Part shown: in pieces, positions 56,393 to 64,000 of the stretch
How the letters are laid out: each line of letters begins with the position of its first letter
Numbering within the stretch: position 1 is the stretch's first letter
Source: an uncultured Marinobacter sp.
Lineage (GTDB): Bacteria > Pseudomonadota > Gammaproteobacteria > Pseudomonadales > Oleiphilaceae
Direction: 5' to 3'
DNA length: 64,000 bases
NCBI RefSeq assembly: GCF_913055835.1
Contig: NZ_CAJXKQ010000014.1
Location: 31,751-95,750, forward strand
The notes under the pieces: model-generated
The model's input: the letters and a program-made list of their open reading frames with translations, nothing else
Databases searched by the model: none
Told to the model about the DNA's origin: nothing
Program-made: the position numbers and the translations under genes

Positions 56393-57343
56393 GTGTCCAA
56401 ACTGATGATCTTCGCTGGCAACGCCAACCCTGAACTGGCTCAAGCGATTGCCCGCAAACTCCACATTCCCATGGGTCAGGCCACCGTAGGCCGTTTCAGC
56501 GACGGAGAAACCACCGTCGAGATCAATGAGAATGTCCGCGGCCATGATGTATTCATCATCCAGCCGACCTGCTACCCCACCAACGATAACCTGATGGAAC
56601 TGATCGTGATGGCCGACGCACTTCGCCGTGCTTCCGCTACACGAGTCACCGCCGTTATCCCCTATTACGGATACGCGCGCCAGGATCGCCGGGTACGCTC
56701 TACCCGTGTTGCCATCAGCGCCAAGGTGGTAGCCGACATGATTTCCAGCATCGGCGTGGATCGGGTTCTGACTGTCGACCTGCACGCCGACCAGATCCAG
56801 GGCTTCTTCGATATTCCGGTGGACAACATCTACGCCACACCGGTCATGCTCGAAGACATCTTCAAGCAGCGCTTCGAGAACTTCGTGGTGGTATCTCCGG
56901 ATGTCGGCGGTGTGGTTCGCGCCCGTGCCGTGGCCAAGCGCCTGGACGACGCCGATCTCGCGATCATCGACAAGCGTCGCCCGAAAGCGAACGTATCCCA
57001 GGTCATGCACATCATCGGTGATGTCAAAGACAAGACCTGTATCCTGGTGGACGACATCATCGATACCGCCGGCACGCTGTGCAAAGCGGCCAACGCCCTG
57101 AAAGAGCACGGCGCAGCCCGCGTGGTTGCCTACATCACCCACCCGGTTCTCTCCGGCCCGGCCATTGATAACATCAATGCCTCTCAGCTGGACGAACTTG
57201 TGGTCTGCGACACCATTCCGCTGGGTGACAAAGCGGCTAATTGTGATAGAATCCGCGTCCTCGGAATGGCCGGGCTGCTTGCGGAGTCTATTCGCCGCGT
57301 AAGCAACGAAGAGTCTATCAGCGCCATGTTCGAGAATGCCTGA
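56393..57343 (+). CDS. prs: Ribose-phosphate pyrophosphokinase
   Basis: Makes PRPP from ribose 5-phosphate and ATP for purine, pyrimidine, histidine and tryptophan synthesis. The 316-residue protein begins at a GTG with AAGGA eight bases upstream. The motifs [42 protein letters not shown] and the PRPP-binding [10 protein letters not shown] are present. The frame is open further upstream through the tRNA-Gln to ATGs at the ispE stop, but the family start fits the GTG. A terminator follows. Confidence 0.96.
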   Translation: MSKLMIFAGNANPELAQAIARKLHIPMGQATVGRFSDGETTVEINENVRGHDVFIIQPTCYPTNDNLMELIVMADALRRASATRVTAVIPYYGYARQDRRVRSTRVAISAKVVADMISSIGVDRVLTVDLHADQIQGFFDIPVDNIYATPVMLEDIFKQRFENFVVVSPDVGGVVRARAVAKRLDDADLAIIDKRRPKANVSQVMHIIGDVKDKTCILVDDIIDTAGTLCKAANALKEHGAARVVAYITHPVLSGPAIDNINASQLDELVVCDTIPLGDKAANCDRIRVLGMAGLLAESIRRVSNEESISAMFENA

Positions 57344-57388
57344 GTGACCCTTGGGTCGTAATATCACGGCATTACAAGCAGTTACCGG

Positions 57389-57420
57389 GTCGGGAGCCTA
57401 CACAGGCTCCCGACTCTTTT
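57389..57420 (+). terminator. Intrinsic terminator after prs
   Basis: An 11-base stem, GTCGGGAGCCT and AGGCTCCCGAC, with a 4-base loop, followed by TCTTTT. Confidence 0.93.
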
Positions 57421-57509
57421 AGTCAGCCGGAAAAATCCGGCTTTTCAGAAACATCACCTGATCCAACGCCTGGTCGCGGGCAGTTCAGGTGACGATTGAG
57501 GTTATTACC

Positions 57510-58157
57510 ATGTCTCAGGAATTTGTTATCGAAGCATTTCCTCGCGACGATCAGGGGAGAGGTGCGAGCCGCCGCCTGCGTCGTGAGGAGCGTAAAATTC
57601 CGGCCATCATCTATGGTGGCGGAAAAGACGCTACTCCGGTTGCCATCTGGCACAACGAGCTGAAAAAGGCCCTCGAAAACGAAGCCTTCTTCTCTCACAT
57701 CCTGACCATCGAACTCGGTGGCAAGAAAGAAAGCGTAATCCTGAAGGATCTGCAGCGTCACCCGTACAAGCCGATCCTGACCCACGCTGACTTCCTGCGC
57801 GTTGACAAGGACCACGAGATCCACGTCAACGTACCGCTGCACTTCATCAACGAAGACACTGCACCGGCTATCAAGCTCCACGGCGGCGTAGCGAACCACC
57901 AGATCAACGAAGTTGAAGTGATCTGTCTGCCGCAGAACCTGCCCGAGTTCATCGAAGTGGACATGACCACTGTCGAGATGGACCAGGTAGTTCACCTGAG
58001 CGATCTGAAACTGCCGAAAGACGTCAAGATTGCCGCCCTGCTCCAGGGTGAAGATCACGACCTGCCGGTTGTGGCTATTCACAAGCCACGCGGCGCCAAG
58101 GTTGATGACGAAGCCGAAGGCAGCGAAGAAGGTGAAGAAGGCGAAGACAAGGAGTAA
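57510..58157 (+). CDS. rplY: 50S ribosomal protein L25, CTC (long) form
   Basis: Binds 5S rRNA. The 215-residue protein is the long CTC/TL5 type: an N-terminal L25 domain (about 1-95) and a C-terminal TL5 domain (about 100-195), followed by an acidic Glu/Gly/Asp tail. The ATG at 57510 has GAGG eight bases upstream; the longer frame is less likely. It lies between the prs terminator and pth. Confidence 0.96.
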   Translation: MSQEFVIEAFPRDDQGRGASRRLRREERKIPAIIYGGGKDATPVAIWHNELKKALENEAFFSHILTIELGGKKESVILKDLQRHPYKPILTHADFLRVDKDHEIHVNVPLHFINEDTAPAIKLHGGVANHQINEVEVICLPQNLPEFIEVDMTTVEMDQVVHLSDLKLPKDVKIAALLQGEDHDLPVVAIHKPRGAKVDDEAEGSEEGEEGEDKE

Positions 58158-58187
58158 TCACTCCTGTCGTGAGGAGGGCAATGGCGA

Positions 58188-58775
58188 ATGGCGCAGGATA
58201 TTGTCATGGTGGTTGGCCTGGGAAACCCCGGCGCTGACTACGAGAATACCCGCCATAACGCCGGCGCCCTCTTCGTGGAAGCTCTGGCCCGCGCTGCGGG
58301 CCAGACGCTCCGCCCCGAAAAGAAATACCATGGGCTTTACGCCCGCATTCAGTGGCAGGGCCTGGACCTGCATCTCCTGAACCCCACTACCTTTATGAAT
58401 CGCAGCGGCCTGGCCATCAAGGCGCTGGCGGATTTCTTCAAGATTCAGCCCCAACAGATTCTGATTGCCCACGACGAACTCGACCTGCCCCCAGGTACCG
58501 CCAAGCTCAAGAAAGGCGGCGGCCACGGCGGACACAACGGCCTGCGTGATACCATCGCCCACTTGGGCACCAACGATTTCCAGAGACTGCGCATCGGCAT
58601 CGGCCACCCCGGCGACAGTCGCAGGGTAACCGGCTACGTACTCGGCCGCCTGGGCAAACAGGAAACCGAAGAACTGAACGCGGTAATCGACGAAATCATG
58701 CGGGTATTACCGGATGCGGCCAGCGGCAAACTCCCCGCCGCCATGAATCGCCTGCACAGTTTCAAACCGGTATAA
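58188..58775 (+). CDS. pth: Peptidyl-tRNA hydrolase
   Basis: Releases stalled peptides from tRNA. The 195-residue protein has [18 protein letters not shown] with catalytic H23, PTTFMNRSG, and HDELDLPPG, with the [12 protein letters not shown] loop. It starts 30 bases after rplY and ends 37 bases before ychF, a conserved order. Confidence 0.97.
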   Translation: MAQDIVMVVGLGNPGADYENTRHNAGALFVEALARAAGQTLRPEKKYHGLYARIQWQGLDLHLLNPTTFMNRSGLAIKALADFFKIQPQQILIAHDELDLPPGTAKLKKGGGHGGHNGLRDTIAHLGTNDFQRLRIGIGHPGDSRRVTGYVLGRLGKQETEELNAVIDEIMRVLPDAASGKLPAAMNRLHSFKPV

Positions 58776-58812
58776 TCCGCCCAAATTTTTCCAGTACCAG
58801 CAGAGGCATTCC

Positions 58813-59904
58813 ATGGGATTTAACTGCGGCATCGTCGGCCTTCCCAACGTCGGCAAATCTACCCTGTTCAACGCATTGACCAAATCCGGCATTGGCGCGG
58901 AAAACTTCCCGTTCTGCACCATCGAGCCCAACGCCGGTGTTGTCGCCATGCCGGATCCGCGCCTCAACAAACTGGCGGAGATCGTAAAGCCGGAGCGCGT
59001 CGTGCCGACCACCATGGAATTCGTCGACATCGCCGGCCTGGTGGCAGGCGCATCAAAGGGCGAAGGCCTGGGCAACCAGTTCCTGGCCAACATCCGCCAG
59101 ACCGACGCCATCGCCCATGTCGTACGCTGCTTTGAAGACGGCAACGTCATTCACGTGGCCAACAAGGTGGACCCGGCCTCCGACATCGAGGTGATCAACA
59201 CCGAACTGGCCCTGGCCGACCTGGAAACCGTTGAAAAGGCCATCAAGCGCGTTCAGCGGGTCGCCAAGAGCGGTGACAAGGAAGCCAAGGCCCAGCTGGA
59301 GATGTTCGAGAAGCTTCTGCCGGTACTAAACGAGGGCAAGCCGGTACGCAGCATGAACCTCGACAAGGACCAGATGGCGCTGATCCGCGAGCTTTGCCTG
59401 CTGACCGTCAAGCCAACCATGTACATCGCCAACGTCAGCGAGGACGGGTTCGAAAACAACCCGCACCTGGACACCGTGCGCAAGATCGCCGAGTCGGAAA
59501 ATGCCGTGGTTGTGCCCATCTGCAACAAGATCGAAGCCGAAATCTCCGAACTGGAAGACGATGAAAAATCCATGTTCCTGGAAGAGATGGGCATGGACGA
59601 GCCAGGCCTGGATCGCGTCATCCGCGGCGGCTACGGCCTTCTGGGCCTGCAAACCTACTTTACCGCCGGCGTAAAGGAAGTCCGCGCCTGGACCGTAAAA
59701 ATCGGCGCCATAGCCCCTCAGGCGGCCGGCGTGATCCATACCGACTTCGAACGCGGCTTCATTCGTGCCGAAGTAGTGAGCTATGACGATTTCGTGCAGT
59801 ACAACGGCGAAGCCGGCGCCAAGGATGCCGGCAAATGGCGCCTGGAAGGCAAGGAATACATCGTGAAAGACGGGGACGTTATCCACTTCCGCTTCAACGT
59901 GTAA
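58813..59904 (+). CDS. ychF: Ribosome-binding ATPase YchF
   Basis: Obg-family nucleotidase with ATP preference, tied to ribosome and oxidative-stress response. The 363-residue protein has the P-loop GLPNVGKST (9-17), the [12 protein letters not shown]3 region, the NVSED G4-like segment that explains loss of GTP specificity, and a C-terminal TGS domain (about 275-363). Confidence 0.96.
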   Translation: MGFNCGIVGLPNVGKSTLFNALTKSGIGAENFPFCTIEPNAGVVAMPDPRLNKLAEIVKPERVVPTTMEFVDIAGLVAGASKGEGLGNQFLANIRQTDAIAHVVRCFEDGNVIHVANKVDPASDIEVINTELALADLETVEKAIKRVQRVAKSGDKEAKAQLEMFEKLLPVLNEGKPVRSMNLDKDQMALIRELCLLTVKPTMYIANVSEDGFENNPHLDTVRKIAESENAVVVPICNKIEAEISELEDDEKSMFLEEMGMDEPGLDRVIRGGYGLLGLQTYFTAGVKEVRAWTVKIGAIAPQAAGVIHTDFERGFIRAEVVSYDDFVQYNGEAGAKDAGKWRLEGKEYIVKDGDVIHFRFNV

Positions 59905-59932
59905 TTTTTCAGGAAAAACTGGGCTCCAAGCC

Positions 59933-59961
59933 TTGACAGAGTGGGCCCAAATACTGAAAAT
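59933..59961 (+). promoter_or_regulatory. Promoter of tRNA-Met
   Basis: A perfect TTGACA -35 (59933-59938), 17 bases, then GAAAAT -10 (59956-59961). The start region TACGCGCCTCG is GC-rich, as in stringently controlled stable RNA promoters. The tRNA starts 36 bases later. Confidence 0.7.
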
Positions 59962-59996
59962 ACGCGCCTCGTTTAGGGCGATGCCCAAAGCGAAAT

Positions 59997-60073
59997 GGCA
60001 AGGTAGCTCAGTTGGTTAGAGCACAGCACTCATAATGCTGGGGTCGGCGGTTCGACTCCGCCCCTTGCTACCA
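59997..60073 (+). tRNA. tRNA-Met (elongator), anticodon CAT
   Basis: A 77-base tRNA with encoded CCA. Acceptor GGCAAGG pairs with CCTTGCT (first pair G-U), D arm TAGCTCAGTTGGTTAGAGCA, anticodon loop CTCATAA between CAGCA and TGCTG giving CAT, and T arm GGTTCGACTCC. The first pair and the body fit elongator Met rather than initiator; tRNA-Ile2 (CAT, modified) is not excluded without comparison. Confidence 0.93.
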
Positions 60074-60080
60074 GTATTCT

Positions 60081-60114
60081 GAAAAGCCCGTCGCGAAAGC
60101 GCCGGGCTTTTTCA
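60081..60114 (+). terminator. Intrinsic terminator after tRNA-Met
   Basis: AAAGCCCG pairs with CGGGCTTT, with an inner CGC-GAAA-GCG hairpin, followed by a T-run. Confidence 0.9.
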
Positions 60115-60184
60115 GTTTCAGGGGACGACCCCACCCTTCCCGGGCAGTGAACGCGGGACGACCCGCCTTCGTACAACACCTGCT

Positions 60185-60619
60185 ATGAGATCAACCAAAG
60201 ACCGAGTTCGCCAGGCTATCTCCTTTGAGGTTATCGGCCTGCTCCTTTCCGTGCCACTTGCAGCCTTCACCTTCGGTTTTGACATGGCGAAGACCGGGGT
60301 ACTCGGTGTGGTGGGCGCCACCATCGCAACCATCTGGAACTATGTCTTCAACCTGGGGTTTGATCACGGGCTGAAGCACTTCACCGGATCAACCCGTAAA
60401 TCCCTGCGTCTGCGCTTCCTGCACGCCGTCAGTTTCGAGCTGGGTCTGATGCTGATCTTCCTGCCAATCATTGCTTGGTGGATGGGCATTGGTGTGCTGG
60501 AGGCGCTGATTGTGGATGTGGCGTTCGTGGTGTTCTATCTGGTCTATGCGTTCGTATTCACCTGGTGTTACGACACCATATTTCCTGACACGGACGCCAA
60601 GAAATCCAACGTCACTTAA
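60185..60619 (+). CDS. PACE-family (AceI-like) multidrug efflux transporter
   Basis: A 144-residue membrane protein with a duplicated pair of transmembrane helices, four in all (about 17-35, 40-60, 85-103, 108-128). The N-terminal MRSTKDRVRQAISFEVIGL and the central LRLRFLHAVSFELGL show the repeated R/K...FE motif of the bacterial transmembrane pair family. Members such as AceI export chlorhexidine and polyamines. Location after tRNA-Met is not a known cluster; the substrate is not known. Confidence 0.85.
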   Translation: MRSTKDRVRQAISFEVIGLLLSVPLAAFTFGFDMAKTGVLGVVGATIATIWNYVFNLGFDHGLKHFTGSTRKSLRLRFLHAVSFELGLMLIFLPIIAWWMGIGVLEALIVDVAFVVFYLVYAFVFTWCYDTIFPDTDAKKSNVT

Positions 60620-60699
60620 ACAAACTTTGACAATTCCGGAGGCAGGAGTCGGATAGGATAGAGACTTCGCCCGAATGCGTTTTAAGGTTGTATCGCATT

Positions 60700-60888
60700 A
60701 TGAAATCCCGCCATGCACTCACGGCCTTCCTGGCCGTTGTTCTGGTTCCCATTGCCCTTGGGTTCGCTGGCGCGAGCGTGAAGGCGGCCATTCTGTCGAT
60801 CGGTGTTTTCTGGGCCTGCCTGGGAATATTCTTCTATCCATCTATCAGCGACTATCTGAAAGCTGAAAGAAGGCAGCGCGACGACTAG
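60700..60888 (+). CDS. Small predicted membrane protein, unknown
   Basis: A 62-residue protein with two hydrophobic stretches (about 8-26 and 30-49) and a charged C-terminal tail (LKAERRQRDD). The start is uncertain: the ATG at 60700 has AAGG 13 bases upstream, and a TTG at 60688 is possible. I recognise no family. It lies between the PACE gene and metY. Confidence 0.45.
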   Translation: MKSRHALTAFLAVVLVPIALGFAGASVKAAILSIGVFWACLGIFFYPSISDYLKAERRQRDD

Positions 60889-61018
60889 CGCTGTAGGCGC
60901 CAGGCCCTCTATTCGATTCTTTTTCTTCCGGACTGCAACGATCCTCTAACAACAAACTCTGTGGCATACTCACGGGCTGAAACCCACAAAGAACAACACA
61001 CCAGCAAGGACCGTTGAC

Positions 61019-62296
61019 ATGAAACCGGAAACCCTCGCCCTGCACGCAGGCTTCAAAAGCGATCCCACTACCCGGGCGGCGACAACGCCGATTTACCAGA
61101 CCACGTCCTACACCTTTGACGACACCCAGCACGGTGCCGATCTGTTCGATCTGAAGGTTCAGGGCAACATCTACACCCGCATCATGAACCCGACCAACGC
61201 GGTTCTCGAAGAGCGGATGACAGAGCTGGAAGGCGGTGTTGGCGCCCTGGCGGTAGCTTCTGGCATGGCGGCCATCACCTACGCCCTGCAGACCATCTGC
61301 AAGGTGGGCAACAACATTGTCAGCACCAGCCAGCTGTACGGCGGCACTTACAACCTGTTTGCCCACTCCCTGCCGAACCAGGGTATTGAGTGCAGGATGG
61401 TCGCCCACGACGATTTCGATGCCGTGGAAAAGGCCATTGATGAAAACACCCGCGCCCTGTTCTGCGAATCCATTGGCAACCCGGCGGGCAACGTGGTCGA
61501 CATCCAGCGCTGGGCCGAGATCGCTCACAAGCATGGCATTCCGCTGATGGTGGACAACACCGTTGCCACGCCGTTCCTGTGTCGCCCCATCGAACACGGT
61601 GCCGATATCGTTATCCACTCGCTTACCAAATACATCGGCGGCCACGGCACCACCGTAGCCGGCGTGGTGGTAGATTCCGGAAAGTTCGACTGGAAAGCCA
61701 GTGCTGACAAGTTCCCGATGCTGAACGAACCGGATCCGTCCTACCACGGCGTGGTTTACACCGACGCCCTGGGCCCGGCAGCCTTCATCGGCCGCTGCCG
61801 CGTAGTCCCGCTGCGCAACACCGGCGCTGCCCTGGCGCCGTTTAATGCGTTCCTGATCATGCAGGGCCTGGAAACTCTGGCGCTGCGCATGGAGCGTCAC
61901 TGTGAGAACGCAGAGAAAGTCGCCAACTTCCTGCAAGACCATCCGTCTGTAGAGTGGGTGAATTACGCGACCCTGGCCAACAGCCCCTACAAGGCGACCT
62001 GCGAGAAGATTTGTGGCGGTAAGGCGTCCGGGATCCTGAGCTTCGGCATTAAGGGTGGCCGGGAAGCCGGCGCAAAGTTCATTGATGCCCTGGAGCTGAT
62101 CCTGCGTCTGGTGAATATCGGTGACGCCAAGTCCCTGGCCTGTCACCCTGCAACCACTACCCACCGGCAGCTGAACCCGGAGGAGTTGAAGAGTGCCGGG
62201 GTCAGCGAGGATTTGGTGCGGCTGTCTATCGGCATCGAGCATGTCGACGACCTCATTGCCGACATCAGCCAGGCCCTGGACAAAGCCCAGGCTTGA
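61019..62296 (+). CDS. metY: O-acetylhomoserine sulfhydrylase (MetY-type)
   Basis: PLP-dependent enzyme of the Cys/Met metabolism family, 425 residues. It probably makes homocysteine from O-acetylhomoserine and sulfide. The PLP lysine is K204 in HSLTKYIGGHG. The N-terminal ETLALHAGFKSDPTTRA and YTRIMNPTN segments and the NIGDAKSLACHPATTTHRQL segment are typical of the O-acetylhomoserine branch; cystathionine gamma-synthase or methionine gamma-lyase are less likely. No metX is near. Confidence 0.87.
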   Translation: MKPETLALHAGFKSDPTTRAATTPIYQTTSYTFDDTQHGADLFDLKVQGNIYTRIMNPTNAVLEERMTELEGGVGALAVASGMAAITYALQTICKVGNNIVSTSQLYGGTYNLFAHSLPNQGIECRMVAHDDFDAVEKAIDENTRALFCESIGNPAGNVVDIQRWAEIAHKHGIPLMVDNTVATPFLCRPIEHGADIVIHSLTKYIGGHGTTVAGVVVDSGKFDWKASADKFPMLNEPDPSYHGVVYTDALGPAAFIGRCRVVPLRNTGAALAPFNAFLIMQGLETLALRMERHCENAEKVANFLQDHPSVEWVNYATLANSPYKATCEKICGGKASGILSFGIKGGREAGAKFIDALELILRLVNIGDAKSLACHPATTTHRQLNPEELKSAGVSEDLVRLSIGIEHVDDLIADISQALDKAQA

Positions 62297-62424
62297 TAAG
62301 GGTCAACCGGGTACGACCAATGTCGTGCCCGGCACCCCCGTGATTGCCCCTACCAGTCTTGTAACTCCCCCGCCAGCCCATTACTCTTTAGGGTTCTCCA
62401 TACCCGAATCAAGAGTCCGGTTGC

Positions 62425-63477
62425 ATGAGCGACAGCGCAAAAACCCGCATTACCAGTGGTTCCAAATTCCGCAACGAACATGGCTTCTCGGCCATCAAGG
62501 ATGGCGTTAAACGGTCATCGAAGCAGGAAGCCACAACCGCGGAAAAGCGAGAGCCGAAGCCAAAATGGCTGCGGGCACGCATGCCCGGGGGCGAGCGCTA
62601 TGAGGCGGTACGCAAGAACGTTACTGAGCACCGCTTGAGCACCGTTTGCCAGGAGTCCCATTGTCCGAACATTGGCGAGTGCTGGACCGCCGGCACGGCC
62701 ACCATCATGGTAATGGGCTCTGTATGCACCCGGGCCTGCAAGTTCTGCGCGGTAGACACCGGCAACCCGAAAGGCTGGCTGGACCATGAAGAGCCTGAGA
62801 ACACGGCCAAGTCCGTAGAGCTCATGGGCCTTCGCTACATCGTGCTTACCTCGGTGGACCGTGACGACCTCGACGACGGTGGTGCCGCCCACTATGCCGC
62901 TTGCGTCTCTGCCATCAAACAGCGCACGCCGGAAGTGGCCGTTGAAGCACTGACGCCGGATTTTGATGCGGTGATGGCGGACGTTGAGAAGGTGGTGGAT
63001 TCCGGGCTGGATGTCTTTGCCCAGAACGTGGAAACCGTCAAACGGCTGACCAGCCGGGTCCGTGACCCGCGCGCCGGGTATGAGAAAACCCTGCGGGTTC
63101 TGGAGCACGCCAAGAAGCACCGCCCGGATGTGCTCACCAAGACCAGCCTGATGCTGGGGCTTGGCGAAACCGAAGAGGAAATCCTGGAAACCATGGACGA
63201 TCTGCGCGCCATCGGTGTGGATATCCTGACTCTGGGCCAGTACCTGCGCCCTACTCCGAATCACCTGCCGGTGGAACGCTACGTCACCCCTGAAGAGTTC
63301 AACCGTTATCGGGAAATCGGCCTGGAGAAGGGGTTCATGGAAGTACCCTCCGGCCCCATGGTCCGCTCCAGCTACCGGGCCGATAAGGTATTCGATAAAA
63401 ACAATCTTGGTCTCGCCGTACCCGAGGTTCCCCAAGCCTCCAATGCCATGCAGATTCCGGTGAAGGCCATCGACTGA
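62425..63477 (+). CDS. lipA: Lipoyl synthase
   Basis: Radical SAM enzyme that inserts two sulfurs into octanoyl groups. The 350-residue protein has the auxiliary cluster ligands C75, C80 and C86 in [12 protein letters not shown], the radical SAM ligands C101, C105 and C108 in CTRACKFC, and the C-terminal RSSYRAD. lipB, its usual neighbour, is not upstream in this window. A chemoreceptor gene starts eight bases after the stop. Confidence 0.97.
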   Translation: MSDSAKTRITSGSKFRNEHGFSAIKDGVKRSSKQEATTAEKREPKPKWLRARMPGGERYEAVRKNVTEHRLSTVCQESHCPNIGECWTAGTATIMVMGSVCTRACKFCAVDTGNPKGWLDHEEPENTAKSVELMGLRYIVLTSVDRDDLDDGGAAHYAACVSAIKQRTPEVAVEALTPDFDAVMADVEKVVDSGLDVFAQNVETVKRLTSRVRDPRAGYEKTLRVLEHAKKHRPDVLTKTSLMLGLGETEEEILETMDDLRAIGVDILTLGQYLRPTPNHLPVERYVTPEEFNRYREIGLEKGFMEVPSGPMVRSSYRADKVFDKNNLGLAVPEVPQASNAMQIPVKAID

Positions 63478-63485
63478 GAACATAC

Positions 63486-64000
63486 ATGCTGACACTGCTG
63501 CGAAATGCCCGGCTGAAGTACAAATTCTGGTTGCTGAACATTGTCGTTTTTGCAGTTCTCTGTTTGCTGGTTCTTTACGCCATGCACACCATTGCCGGGC
63601 AGACCGGCAAGGCGTTCGATCAGGTGTTCGCCGAGACAGCCCCGGGCTTTGCCCTGGTGGTAGCAGTCCTAATGGTGCTCGAGATGGCTGGCTCCCAGCT
63701 GCTGATCTCGTTTATCGAGCGTCACGTGAATCGCCTTAAGAACACCATGGTCGAGGTACAGGCCTCAGGCAATCTGAGCCAGCGGGCGTTGGTGGATTCC
63801 ACCGACGAGATCGGTGAAATGGCCAGCGCCTTCAATGCCATGCAGGACCGCACCGTGGGCGTGGTTCGAAGCATGAAGGAAGCCATCGAACGGCTGCACC
63901 AGGAGGTCGAGGAACTGACCGCGGCCGCCGAATCCCGCCGGGATGATTTAGGCCGTCAACAACAGGGCGCCGACCGGTCCGCCGAAGTTATCGAAACCAT
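63486..64000 (+). CDS. Methyl-accepting chemotaxis-like protein, cut by the window end
   Basis: The visible 171 codons start MLTLLRNARLKYKFWLLN and have an N-terminal helix (about 14-35), a short periplasmic loop, a second helix (about 52-75) and a HAMP domain (about 78-130) with DEIGEMASAFNAMQ, then a coiled coil. The short loop means almost no periplasmic sensor. It starts eight bases after lipA, which may be coincidence. The signalling domain is beyond the window, so the MCP call is inferred. Confidence 0.7.
   Translation, partial: MLTLLRNARLKYKFWLLNIVVFAVLCLLVLYAMHTIAGQTGKAFDQVFAETAPGFALVVAVLMVLEMAGSQLLISFIERHVNRLKNTMVEVQASGNLSQRALVDSTDEIGEMASAFNAMQDRTVGVVRSMKEAIERLHQEVEELTAAAESRRDDLGRQQQGADRSAEVIET

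Noticed and set aside
59997..60073. tRNA-Met as an attachment site for an island holding the PACE gene
   Set aside because: No integrase and no second copy of the tRNA 3' end downstream; core genes resume at once with metY and lipA.
60845..62242. A 465-codon open frame on the minus strand over metY
   Set aside because: It is fully antisense to a well-conserved PLP enzyme with the catalytic lysine; such frames arise from high-GC codon bias. It shows no domain and low-complexity Gly/Val/His composition.
1..64000. CRISPR array, prophage or transposase genes
   Set aside because: No regularly spaced repeats, phage structural genes or transposase motifs were found in either strand.

Overview
The window reads as chromosomal backbone of a GC-rich marine gammaproteobacterium, most likely Marinobacter or a close relative. 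This is inferred from gene order and protein character, not from a database search. Supporting blocks are rpsP-rimM-trmD-rplS beside ffh, xerD-dsbC-hom, hemA-prfA-prmC-moeB, lolB-ispE-tRNA-Gln-prs-rplY-pth-ychF, minCDE, olsBA, and a TAXI-type TRAP transporter with a DctB/DctD-like pair. No prophage, insertion sequence, CRISPR array or rRNA gene was seen.

Layout. 1-6.5 kb, minus strand: a 5' fragment of hom, then dsbC, xerD, the ribosomal protein/tRNA modification operon and ffh. 6.7-16.9 kb: a YpjD/CcsA-like membrane protein, a CNNM/CorC protein, a Yip1 protein, a large DUF1631 protein with a TonB-like partner, monothiol glutaredoxin, argF with an orphan ABC ATPase, and glpK. 17-25.7 kb: an RstA/RstB-like two-component pair divergent from the ornithine-lipid genes olsBA, then a SlyD-like isomerase coupled to an acetyl-CoA hydrolase/transferase, a small secreted protein and a Tas-like reductase. 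25.8-35.3 kb: a glycosyltransferase with a PAP2 phosphatase, SOS-type dinB, an operon joining two small uncharacterised genes to minCDE, a DUF2804 protein, a START-domain protein, and a CBS protein next to a PIN-PhoH ATPase. 35.3-43.9 kb: a chemoreceptor and the TRAP transport/regulation cluster. 43.9-46.9 kb: a YjbQ, M14-peptidase, RimK and RimB-like operon. 47-64 kb: photolyase, the moeB/hemA operon, lolB to ychF, two tRNA genes, a PACE efflux protein, an O-acetylhomoserine sulfhydrylase, lipA, and the start of a chemoreceptor.

The most informative non-coding signals are: four GTCA cores at an exact 11-bp period upstream of olsBA (a double PHO-box-like array); a CTGT-N8-ACAG LexA box in front of dinB; a sigma-54 promoter with a perfect 20-bp palindrome and an extra half-site upstream of the TRAP genes, whose neighbours encode a sigma-54 activator and its kinase; a strong hairpin between the TRAP binding-protein and permease genes; and a long inverted-repeat element (28-bp arms, one mismatch) after the photolyase gene.

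Most of the window is ordinary housekeeping DNA, and I do not see a clear unknown defence or mobile system. The best candidates for under-described biology are the RimK/RimB/M14/YjbQ operon, the coupling of DUF1244 and HopJ-family genes to minCDE, the DUF1631/TonB-like pair, and the TAXI-TRAP regulatory region. Start codons were chosen by ribosome-binding site and family alignment from memory, so several differ from the longest open frame.
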